Positions 16,206 to 23,299 of a stretch of DNA of 64,000 bases are shown piece by piece (position 1 is the stretch's first letter; every line of letters begins with the position of its first letter). The DNA is taken from contig NZ_OZ253573.1 in assembly GCF_965262965.1 (NCBI RefSeq), positions 3,410,001 through 3,474,000 on the forward strand, in the 5' to 3' direction. This stretch comes from Poriferisodalis sp965262965 (GTDB taxonomy: Bacteria > Actinomycetota > Acidimicrobiia > Acidimicrobiales > Poriferisodalaceae). The translations under genes were made by a program, and so were the position numbers. Under the pieces are notes generated by a model. The model was given only the letters and a program-made list of their open reading frames with translations, had not been told where the DNA came from and did no database searches.

Positions 16206-17303
16206 GTGGCGGCCTCCCTCGACTTCCTGGGGCTCGAATCACTGGAAGCCGAGCGGGCAGAACTTGAGCGACGCCTCGGCGAAGGCATCGCGGGCGGAGA
16301 TCGCGCGCTGTTCGCCGATCTCGGGCGTCGCCTTGCGCGCCTCGGCGAGATCATCGACGTCGCCCACGCCGTTCAGAGTGCGTACGACGATGCCGAAGCG
16401 GCACGCGAGCTCCTCGATGCCAGTGCCGGCGACGAAGCCGAGGAAGTTGCAACGATGCTGGCGACTGCATCGCAGCGGGCGGCTGAGCTGGAAGAGCAAT
16501 TGAAGCTGCTTCTGCTGCCGACCGATCCCAACGATGCGCGCGACGTCATCGTCGAGATCCAGGGCGCGGAAGGCGGCGAAGAGGCGAACATCTGGGCACG
16601 TGACCTTTTCGAGATGTACAGGGCGTACGTGTCCGCACACTCCGGGTGGGCCTTCGAGCTTCTCGGCAGCCAGGACAGCGACATGGGCGGGTTCACCAAT
16701 GTGACATTCGCGGTGCGCGGCCCCGGCGTGTGGAGAGCTCTCAAGTTCGAGGGCGGTCCGCACCGGGTCCAGCGGGTGCCGGTCACCGAGTCGCAGGGCC
16801 GGGTCCATACGTCGTCTGCCACCGTCAGCGTGCTGCCCGAGGCCGAGGATGTGGACGTGGAAATCGACCAGTCGGATCTGGTGATCGACACGTTTCGCTC
16901 GTCAGGTCCCGGGGGTCAGTCAGTCAACACCACGGACTCGGCTGTGCGCATCACCCACACGCCCACCGGCCTCGTCGTCTCGATGCAGGACGAGAAGAGC
17001 CAGATCCAGAACCGGGCCAAGGCGATGCGGGTACTGCGGTCTCGCTTATTGCAGCTCCAGCAAGAGGCACAGGCGGCGGACCAGGCGGCGCATAAGCGCG
17101 ACCAGGTCAAAGGCGGAGGGCGTTCGGAGAAGATCCGCACCTACAACTACAAGGAGAGCCGGGTCACTGATCATCGCATCGGCCTGACGATGTACAAGCT
17201 CGATCGTGTGCTGGCCGGCGAGTTGGACGAGTTCATTGAAGCTCTCCAGCTCTCCGAACGCGAGGAACTCCTCGCTGCGAGTACGGGGGGCGCCGGGGCC
17301 TGA
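16206..17303 (+). CDS. prfA: Peptide chain release factor 1
   Basis: A 365-residue class I release factor that reads UAA and UAG and triggers peptide release. The GGQ motif is at 236-238 in RSSGPGGQSVNTTDSAVR; its glutamine is the methylation target of PrmC, encoded next. Upstream are the coiled N-terminal domain and IQGAEGGEEANIWARDLF. KFEGGPHRVQRVPVTE precedes the decoding domain's SATVSVLPE. KGGGRSEKIRTYNY and DHRIGLTMYKLD complete the family pattern. The start is GTG at 16206, 9 nt after the previous stop, and the gap to the prmC fusion gene is 30 nt. Confidence 0.96.
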   Translation: MAASLDFLGLESLEAERAELERRLGEGIAGGDRALFADLGRRLARLGEIIDVAHAVQSAYDDAEAARELLDASAGDEAEEVATMLATASQRAAELEEQLKLLLLPTDPNDARDVIVEIQGAEGGEEANIWARDLFEMYRAYVSAHSGWAFELLGSQDSDMGGFTNVTFAVRGPGVWRALKFEGGPHRVQRVPVTESQGRVHTSSATVSVLPEAEDVDVEIDQSDLVIDTFRSSGPGGQSVNTTDSAVRITHTPTGLVVSMQDEKSQIQNRAKAMRVLRSRLLQLQQEAQAADQAAHKRDQVKGGGRSEKIRTYNYKESRVTDHRIGLTMYKLDRVLAGELDEFIEALQLSEREELLAASTGGAGA

Positions 17304-17333
17304 CGCCGCGGCCGCAAATCGGAGCACCCCTCG

Positions 17334-18917
17334 ATGCCGGACGACGAAGAGGCGCTGACGCTGGGGCAGCTGTACGCGAGCGTGCGCTCGAGGCTGGTGG
17401 ACGCCGGTGTGCCCGAACCGGACTCGAGCGCCCGCCACATTGCTGCGACCGCTGCGGGTTGCGGAGCTGCGGACGTCGTTGCGGCGCCGAGGACTCCGAT
17501 GACGGTGCGCATGGTCGCGCACGCCGATGCGATGGCGGCCCGGCGGAAAGCTGGCGAGCCGTTGCAGTACGTACTGGGCAGATGGGGTTTCCGCAAGCTC
17601 GATCTGGCGACCGATCGTCGGGCACTGATCCCTCGTCCCGAGACCGAAACCGTCGCTGGCATCGCCGTCGAATGGCTGGCAGCGCAGGTGCGCAGCGGGC
17701 GATTGCGAACGCCCATCGTCGCTGACCTGGGAACCGGTTGTGGCGCCATCGCTCTGTCGGTCGCGTACGAAGTTCCCGGCGCCCGCGTCTTCGCGACCGA
17801 CAGCTCGCCCGATGCGCTCGCGCTGACGGGGGAGAACATGGCTGGCGTGGGCTGGGCTGCTGCACGGGTCTCGCTGCACCACGGCGACTGGTTCGACGCG
17901 CTGGTCGACGTTCCGGCGCCCACTTCGGTATCCCCCGCTCTCAGCGGAGCGCTTGCGGGCCATTCCGACGGCACCGAACCTCCGAGCCCGTCGGGCAGCC
18001 AGGAACTACGCGAACGGCTCGATGTCATCGTCGCCAATCCGCCATATGTCGCCGACGACGAGGAATTGCCCGACGAAGTCGCCGACTGGGAGCCGCACGA
18101 CGCTCTGTACGCGGGCGTCGATGGGCTGGCGGATTTGCGCAGGATCCTTCATGAGGCGAGAGGATGGCTCGCGCCCGGCGGGCTGCTGGTGCTTGAGTGC
18201 GCTCCGCACCAGGCAGCTGACCTTGCAGCGGCGGCCGATGCCCGCGGCTACGAGGCCGTGCGCATCGAGCGGGATCTCGCAGGCCGTGACCGAGCGCTCG
18301 TCGCGCAGCGACCCCTCGACGAACCGGGGTCGGCAGTGATCGACACGGCGATGTCGTCATTGCGAAACGGCGGTTTTGTCGTGGCACCCACGGACACCCT
18401 CTGCGGCGTCCTGGCCCGCTACGCCAACAGCGAGGCCGTGGCCGCTGTGTGTTCCGCCAAGGAGCGACCGCCGACCGAGCCGATGCCGATCCTGGTGTCG
18501 GGCCTCACGCAGGCTGGCGACCTTGTCGAGTTGTCTCGTGGCGCGCGCCGCCTGGCCAGCCGGCACTGGCCCGGCGGCCTTACCTTGGTGGCACAGCGCC
18601 GCGGAGGGCCCGATCCGCTCCACGGCCTCTCCACACTGGGCGTGCGAGCGCCGGCACTTGGCTGGCTGCGCTGGCTCATCGACGAGACCGGGCCGCTCAC
18701 CGGAACCAGCGCCAACCGGCACGGCGCGGCCACACCCGCCGATGCCCAGCAAGCGGCGGAGAGCCTCGCTGTGGCGCCGGCGGCAGTTATCGCGGGTCAC
18801 GCCGCGGGAGGAACCGCCTCGACGGTGGTCGACGTGACGGGAGCTGAGCCCGTCGTCTTGCGTGAGGGAGCAGTTCCCGCCGAGCTGCTGACGCTTGCCG
18901 TCGAAGCAGAACACTGA
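17334..18917 (+). CDS. prmC: PrmC-Sua5 fusion: RF glutamine methyltransferase plus threonylcarbamoyl-AMP synthase
   Basis: One 527-residue frame joins two enzymes. Residues 1-330 are PrmC/HemK: the helical N-domain with RKAGEPLQYVLGRWGF, SAM motif I DLGTGCGAIALS, and the catalytic NPPY at 235-238. It methylates the GGQ glutamine of the release factor encoded just upstream. From about Met340 the YrdC/Sua5 (TsaC) domain begins: GGFVVAPTDTLCGVLA, SAKERP, WPGGLTLV, LGVRAPA, TGTSANRHG and STVVDVTG. It makes threonylcarbamoyl-AMP for the t6A37 tRNA modification. In other actinobacteria these are adjacent separate genes. No stop or start separates them here, so this reads as a true fusion. There is an insertion of about 30 residues in the PrmC part (about 190-220) before NPPY. 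Confidence 0.92.
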   Translation: MPDDEEALTLGQLYASVRSRLVDAGVPEPDSSARHIAATAAGCGAADVVAAPRTPMTVRMVAHADAMAARRKAGEPLQYVLGRWGFRKLDLATDRRALIPRPETETVAGIAVEWLAAQVRSGRLRTPIVADLGTGCGAIALSVAYEVPGARVFATDSSPDALALTGENMAGVGWAAARVSLHHGDWFDALVDVPAPTSVSPALSGALAGHSDGTEPPSPSGSQELRERLDVIVANPPYVADDEELPDEVADWEPHDALYAGVDGLADLRRILHEARGWLAPGGLLVLECAPHQAADLAAAADARGYEAVRIERDLAGRDRALVAQRPLDEPGSAVIDTAMSSLRNGGFVVAPTDTLCGVLARYANSEAVAAVCSAKERPPTEPMPILVSGLTQAGDLVELSRGARRLASRHWPGGLTLVAQRRGGPDPLHGLSTLGVRAPALGWLRWLIDETGPLTGTSANRHGAATPADAQQAAESLAVAPAAVIAGHAAGGTASTVVDVTGAEPVVLREGAVPAELLTLAVEAEH

Positions 18918-19037
18918 GTTGTCGAACGACTGGGCTGTCGAACGACAGGTCGACATCGCCGTCTTGGGACTCAAGAAGTCGGCGCAGACCCCCCAACCCG
19001 CCGTCTGTAAAGGTGGAGTCGATGAGAGACTGACGCC

Positions 19038-20783
19038 GTGAAAATTGACGCGCCCGCGACCATCGCTGTCGCTGCTGACCATGCCGGTTGGGAATTGAAG
19101 GATCGCCTCGCAGAGCATCTGCGCGCGAACGGTTACGAAGTGATCGATCTGGGCACCAACGGTCCAGAATCGGTCGACTATCCCGACTTCGGGGAAGCGG
19201 TCGGTTCTGCTGTCGCCGCGGGGACCGCTGCGCTCGGTGTCGCTGTGTGCGGCAGCGGCCTCGGGATCGCAATGGCGGCCGGCAAGGTCGCGGGCATCCG
19301 CGCCGCCACTGTGTACGACGAGACCTCAGCGAGGCTGGCGCGCAAGCACAACGACGCCAACGTCATCTGCCTCGGGGCGCGCCTCATCGAGCCCGAACGC
19401 GCCAGCGCCGCGGTGGATGCGTTTCTCGGGGCGTCCTTCGAAGGCGGGCGCCATGTGCCACGAGTTCACAAGATCGGAGCGATCGCCGAGCGGGGCGACG
19501 GTACGGCTCGCCGTATTGGCCCGACCCATCCGCGCTCGACGACTTGGGCTCCCAAGAACGATCCTGACATCGACGCCGTCCTGAGCGCCGAGCTTGAGCG
19601 CCAGATGACGACGGTGCAGCTCATCGCGTCAGAGAATTTCGCCTCGCCGGCGGTCATGGCCGCGACCGGCAGCGTGCTCACCAACAAGTACAGCGAGGGC
19701 TACCCCCGCCGCCGTTACTACGGCGGCAACGTGAACGCGGACACCTCCGAGCAGCTCGCCATCGACCGCGTGAAGGCGCTCTTCGGTGCCGAGCACGCAA
19801 ACGTGCAGCCGCACTCAGGATCACAGGCCAACGCTGCGGTGTACCTGGCGCTGCTCGACACCGGCGACACGGTGATGGGCATGAGCCTTGACCAGGGCGG
19901 TCACCTGACGCACGGCTCGCCCGTGAACGCCAGCGGTCGCCTGTACAACTTCGTCAGCTACGGCCTCACCCACAGCGACGAGCGGATCGACTACGAAGCG
20001 ATGGCCGACCTGGCCCGTGAGCATCGTCCCAAGCTGATCGTGGCGGGCGCCACGGCCTATCCCCGTCGTATCGACCCGGTGCCGTTTCGCGAGGTCTGCG
20101 ACGAGATCGGCGCAGTGTTCATGTTCGACGCCGCGCACATCGCCGGGCTGATCGTGGGCGGCGTGCACATCAACCCGGTGCCGTATGCGGACATCGTCAC
20201 CTTCACCACGCACAAGACCATGCGCGGCCCACGTGGCGGAACGATTCTGTGCACTCAGGAATACGCCAAGCGCATCGACTCGGCAGTGTTCCCGGGCAGC
20301 CAAGGCGGTCCGCTCGACCACGCGGTCGCGGCCAAGGCAGTCGGCTTTGCCGAGGCCGCGCGCCCGGAGTTCGCCCACTATCAGGCCCGAATCGTCTCCA
20401 ACGCAGCAGCGCTCGCTGACGCGCTCGGCAGCCACGGCTTCCGGCTGGTCTCCGGTGGTACCGACAACCACTTGCTGCTCATCGACCTGCGCACCTTCGA
20501 CGCCGACCTGACCGGCAAGGTGGCGCAAGAAGCTCTCGACGCAGCGGGCATCACGCTGAACCGCAACTCGATACCCGACGATCCCCGTTCGCCGTTCGTG
20601 ACCAGCGGCCTGCGGATGGGCACCCCATCGGTCACCACCCAAGGCATGGGACCGGCCGAGATGGCCAAGATCGCCGAGTTCACAGCACGGGTTCTGCGAG
20701 CCCCAGACGACGAGGACGTCATCGCCCAGGTGCGCGCTGAAGTCGCCGAACTCTGCGCCGCCTTCCCCCCGTACGACCGCTGA
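19038..20783 (+). CDS. glyA: RpiB-GlyA fusion: ribose-5-phosphate isomerase B plus serine hydroxymethyltransferase
   Basis: A 581-residue fused protein. Residues 1 to about 150 are RpiB: AVAADHAGWELK, VDYPDFGEAV, the active-site Cys71 in VAVCGSGLGIAMAAGK, and RKHNDANVICLGARL. This half interconverts ribose-5- and ribulose-5-phosphate. After a linker (about 152-178), residues 179-581 are GlyA: LIASENFASPAV, NKYSEGYPRRRYYGG, NVQPHSGSQAN, the PLP Lys393 in FTTHKTMRGPRGG, and GLRMGTPSVTTQGM. This half makes glycine and methylene-THF from serine. Neither half has lost visible active-site residues. In many bacteria rpiB and glyA are neighbours, which explains the fusion. The start is GTG at 19038. 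Confidence 0.93.
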   Translation: MKIDAPATIAVAADHAGWELKDRLAEHLRANGYEVIDLGTNGPESVDYPDFGEAVGSAVAAGTAALGVAVCGSGLGIAMAAGKVAGIRAATVYDETSARLARKHNDANVICLGARLIEPERASAAVDAFLGASFEGGRHVPRVHKIGAIAERGDGTARRIGPTHPRSTTWAPKNDPDIDAVLSAELERQMTTVQLIASENFASPAVMAATGSVLTNKYSEGYPRRRYYGGNVNADTSEQLAIDRVKALFGAEHANVQPHSGSQANAAVYLALLDTGDTVMGMSLDQGGHLTHGSPVNASGRLYNFVSYGLTHSDERIDYEAMADLAREHRPKLIVAGATAYPRRIDPVPFREVCDEIGAVFMFDAAHIAGLIVGGVHINPVPYADIVTFTTHKTMRGPRGGTILCTQEYAKRIDSAVFPGSQGGPLDHAVAAKAVGFAEAARPEFAHYQARIVSNAAALADALGSHGFRLVSGGTDNHLLLIDLRTFDADLTGKVAQEALDAAGITLNRNSIPDDPRSPFVTSGLRMGTPSVTTQGMGPAEMAKIAEFTARVLRAPDDEDVIAQVRAEVAELCAAFPPYDR

Positions 20784-21103
20784 GCACTGACGTCTTCTGA
20801 AGCTCGGGCTATTCAAGGCCGACCGAGAAGGCCTACTGGGCATATATCGCTATTTCTTGGCCACCTTCGGCACCCAAAACTGCTGGTCAGGGGCAGTTTT
20901 GGCTGTACCTGAAACGTTCGTATCGTACACAGCCCGAAGTGCTCGGTCAAGCCGCTTTCTGAGGTGGTTCTCCTGTGGGGTGCTGCTGGGATGCTTCGGT
21001 GTCGCTGCTGCGGTCTTGTTGGGCCTGCCGGTGTGCTCGGGCGTTGGCGTGGGCTTTGTTGTCGAGTTCGATGGTGCGCAGCAGGGACGCGACAGATGAG
21101 CGG
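20784..21103. other. 320-bp interval after glyA, left flank of the IS
   Basis: No supported gene. A hairpin lies at 20874-20902. A minus-strand frame reads toward glyA with SLLRTIELDNKAHANARAHR and could be a remnant cut off by IS insertion, but I recognise no family in it. The interval is the left junction of the accessory island. Confidence 0.4.
20874..20902. terminator. Strong hairpin downstream of rpiB-glyA
   Basis: CCAAAACTGC and GCAGTTTTGG pair perfectly over 10 bp around a 9-nt loop, 91 nt after the glyA stop. The AT-containing stem is unusual for the area. Read on either strand the stem's 3' arm contains TTTT, but no T-run follows the stem. It is a plausible terminator or a relic of a mobile element end. 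Confidence 0.4.
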
Positions 21104-21130
21104 TGATTCGCCCTGGGTTTTGCGCAGGCT
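21104..21130 (+). repeat. Left terminal inverted repeat, IS copy 1
   Basis: 27 bp, exact reverse complement of 22398-22424; begins TGATTCGCCC as usual for IS3 ends (TG). Confidence 0.9.
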
Positions 21131-21157
21131 CCAGAGATTGGAGCAAGCATGGGAGCC

Positions 21158-21469
21158 ATGAGCACAGAAGCGAGGGCGGCGGCGTCGCGGCGGTATTCGC
21201 CTGAGCAGAAGCAGCACGCGGTGAGGATGGTGCTGGCGTTGCGCTAGGAGCTGGGCGCTTCGGCGGGCACGATCACCAGGGTGGCCCGGCAGCTGGGCTA
21301 TGGCGTGGAGTCGGTGCGCAAGTGGGTGGCCCGGGCCGAGATCGACGCGGGTGCCCGTGTGGGGCTGACCTCGGCTGAGAGCGAGGATCTGCGGCGGTTG
21401 CGTCAGGAGAACCGTGAGCTGCGTCGGGCGAATGAGATCTTGCAGCGGGCGGCGACTTTTTTCGGGTAA
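21158..21469 (+). pseudogene. IS3-family OrfA with in-frame amber codon, copy 1
   Basis: From ATG 21158 the frame reads a typical OrfA start with YSPEQKQHAVRMVLALR, then meets TAG at 21245-21247. It continues with ELGASAGTITRVARQLGYG, VRKWVARAEID and the leucine-zipper segment LRRLRQENRELRRANEIL, ending AATFFG at 21469. OrfA supplies the HTH DNA-binding part of the transposase. The amber sits within the HTH region. The frame then ends at TAA after a T6 run. A +1 reading from that run gives LDRRQR-stop overlapping the OrfB ATG, the usual OrfA ending, so the run may be a frameshift site or an indel. Copy 2 has the same amber and T6 run. Confidence 0.8.
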
Positions 21470-21490
21470 GGGGCTCGACCGCCGACAGCG

Positions 21491-22489
21491 ATGACCGTCG
21501 AGTTCGTCGACGCGAATCGTGCCGAGTTCGGAGTCGAGCCCGTCTGCGCCGCGTTGCAGGTGGCTCCGTCCACGTATTGGTCCGCGAAGCGCCGCCCGCC
21601 GTTTGAGCGGTCGAAGCGCGACGCCGCGATGATGCCGCTGCTGTTGGCGCTGTGGCAGGCGAACTATTCGGTGTACGGGGCGCGCAAGCTGTGGATCGCG
21701 GCCCGCCGCGCCGGGCACGACATCGGCCGCGGCCAAGTCGCCCGCCTCATGGGGCGGCTGGGTATCCGGGGCGTCAAGCGGACAAAGAAGGTGCGCACCA
21801 CCCGGCCGGACCCCGAAGCGGCCCGCCCACCCGACCTCGTCGAGCGGGACTTCACCGCCGATGCCCCGAACCGGCTGTGGGTCGCCGATCTGGCCCACGT
21901 CGCCACCTGGTCCGGCGTCGCCTATGTGTGCTTCATCACCGACGCCCACAGCCGCCGCATCGTGGGCTGGCGGGCCGCGCCGAACATGGGCACCCAGATG
22001 GTGCTCGACGCATTGGAGATGGCCCGCTGGAGCCGCGGCGTCCGCCTCGAAGGGCTCGTCGCTCACGCCGATGCCGGCGCCCAGTTCACCAGCATCCGAT
22101 ACGGCGAGCGCCTCGACGAGATCGGCGCTGTCCCCTCGATCGGATCGGTCGGGGACTCATATGACAACGCCCTGGCCGAGGCCGTGAACGCGCTCTACAA
22201 GACCGAGCTGATCCGCGGCCCCGCACAAGGCCCGTGGCGCACGATCGACGACGTCGAGCTCGCCACCCTGGGCTGGATGCACTGGTGGAACACCGGCCGC
22301 ATCCACCGCTACCTCGACGACCTCAGCCCCGACCAATTCGAAGCCGCGTACGCTGCCCGAAACACCGACCACCACAGGACAGAAAACCAAAACAACCAGC
22401 CTGCGCAAAACCCAGGGCGAATCAGATGTGGCGACCTTTGCAGAGTGGGGTCTGGCGTGAGCTTGCGAAGCGTCTTGGAGTCAGGGTGA
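21491..22489 (+). CDS. IS3-family transposase OrfB (DDE integrase), copy 1
   Basis: A 332-codon frame with the HTH_21 segment (FVDANRAEFGVEPVCAAL, APSTYW) and the rve integrase core. The DDE residues lie in WVADLAHV (D), AHADAGAQFTS (D) and YDNALAEAVNALYKTELI (E). It would cut and join the IS ends with OrfA. No stop codon exists within the IS: the frame runs through the right inverted repeat and ends 65 nt outside in the 29-bp repeats. It differs from copy 2 by only a few residues (for example ALEMARWSRG against AVEMARWTRG). Confidence 0.9.
   Translation: MTVEFVDANRAEFGVEPVCAALQVAPSTYWSAKRRPPFERSKRDAAMMPLLLALWQANYSVYGARKLWIAARRAGHDIGRGQVARLMGRLGIRGVKRTKKVRTTRPDPEAARPPDLVERDFTADAPNRLWVADLAHVATWSGVAYVCFITDAHSRRIVGWRAAPNMGTQMVLDALEMARWSRGVRLEGLVAHADAGAQFTSIRYGERLDEIGAVPSIGSVGDSYDNALAEAVNALYKTELIRGPAQGPWRTIDDVELATLGWMHWWNTGRIHRYLDDLSPDQFEAAYAARNTDHHRTENQNNQPAQNPGRIRCGDLCRVGSGVSLRSVLESG
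22398..22424 (+). repeat. Right terminal inverted repeat, IS copy 1
   Basis: 27 bp ending GGGCGAATCA; perfect match to the left repeat. The OrfB frame reads straight through it. Confidence 0.9.
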
Positions 22490-22525
22490 GCTTGCGAAGC
22501 GTCTTGGAGTCAGGGTGAGCTTGCG
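22457..22525 (+). repeat. 29-bp tandem repeat containing the cobS start region
   Basis: Two full copies (22457-22485, 22486-22514) of GTGAGCTTGCG-AAGCGTCTTGGAGTCAGG are followed by a third partial copy, GTGAGCTTGCG, that is the first 11 nt of cobS. Each unit therefore carries a GTG start and a GGAG-like ribosome site. As 29 is not a multiple of three, the three GTGs lie in three different frames. The repeat lies next to the right end of IS copy 1. Confidence 0.85.
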
Positions 22526-23261
22526 CTATGCGTGGGCGTTCCTGACCCGGCTTCCGGGTGGCGCGCATCCGCCGACCGAGCGCGACCTGGGCCGCAGCGT
22601 CCCATGGTTCCCACTGGTCGGAGCCGTCGTCGGCGCTTTGAGCGGCGGTGTGTTCTGGGCTGTCTGGCAGCCGCTCGGTGCCCCGCTTGCAGCAATCCTG
22701 GCGATTGCTGCGGCAGCGCTCATCACTGGTGCATTTCACGAGGACGGCTTGGCTGACACGGCAGATGCGCTCGGCGGGACGACGCCGGAGCGGCGGCGCG
22801 AGATCATGAAGGACTCCCGCTTGGGGACCTTCGGCACGCTGGCGCTGGTGCTGGTGACATTGATGCAGATCTTCGCGGTCATGCCGCTGCCATCGCGCGA
22901 TGCGGTGATTGCACTCGCCCTTGCCCATGGCATCGGTCGTGCTCTGGCCGTCACGGCGATGGCCTCGGTTCCCGCCGCCGCGGGCACGGGTCTGGGCCAC
23001 ACCTACACCACGCATCTGCGCGGAGCACCGTGCGCCATCTCGTTGCTGGCCAGCTACGGCGTCGCCTTCGCTCTCGGCCCTGTGGGCGTGTTCGCTGTAG
23101 GTGCTGCGACCGGCGGGGCACTGCTCGTCGGACTGATTGCCTACCGCAGGTTTGGCGGCATCACCGGCGATGCCCTAGGCGCGATCACTCAGATCAGCCA
23201 GACGGCCGCGCTGGTGGCGGTGTCGAGGCTCCTCGACGATTTCGGCTGGTTCTGGCGATAG
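22515..23261 (+). CDS. cobS: Adenosylcobinamide-GDP ribazoletransferase (cobalamin synthase)
   Basis: A 248-residue polytopic membrane enzyme joining adenosylcobinamide-GDP and alpha-ribazole in the last step of cobalamin assembly. Family marks are FLTRLP at the start, AFHEDGLADTADALGG (metal-binding acidic region), RREIMKDSRLGTFG and GGITGDALGA near the C-terminus. It is of normal length and appears intact. Other cob genes are absent from the window and no cobalamin riboswitch fits in the 90 bp upstream. The GTG at 22515 sits in the third unit of a 29-bp repeat. Whether it belongs to the old chromosome or came with the island is unclear; its base composition looks like the neighbours'. Confidence 0.92.
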   Translation: MSLRYAWAFLTRLPGGAHPPTERDLGRSVPWFPLVGAVVGALSGGVFWAVWQPLGAPLAAILAIAAAALITGAFHEDGLADTADALGGTTPERRREIMKDSRLGTFGTLALVLVTLMQIFAVMPLPSRDAVIALALAHGIGRALAVTAMASVPAAAGTGLGHTYTTHLRGAPCAISLLASYGVAFALGPVGVFAVGAATGGALLVGLIAYRRFGGITGDALGAITQISQTAALVAVSRLLDDFGWFWR

Positions 23262-23299
23262 CACTGCCTCGAGCACCGCGCGCGTAGCGTGACTGCCAC

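Larger units (their letters stand above)
21104..22424 (+). mobile_element. IS3-family insertion sequence, copy 1
   Basis: 1321 bp with TG...CA ends and perfect 27-bp terminal inverted repeats (TGATTCGCCCTGGGTTTTGC..., at 21104-21130 and 22398-22424). It encodes an OrfA (HTH plus leucine zipper) broken by an amber codon and an intact DDE-type OrfB. It is the same length as copy 2 and nearly identical in protein sequence. Flanks are CGG on the left and GAT on the right, so no target duplication is visible. Confidence 0.9.

Noticed and set aside
20813..22066. 417-codon antisense frame across the IS and its left flank
   Set aside because: Covers the transposase in reverse; the same frame appears over IS copy 2, so it is a by-product of the IS coding sequence.
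22425..22514. Cobalamin riboswitch before cobS
   Set aside because: The 90 bp between the IS end and cobS are mostly the 29-bp repeats; no B12-box-like sequence and too short for the aptamer.
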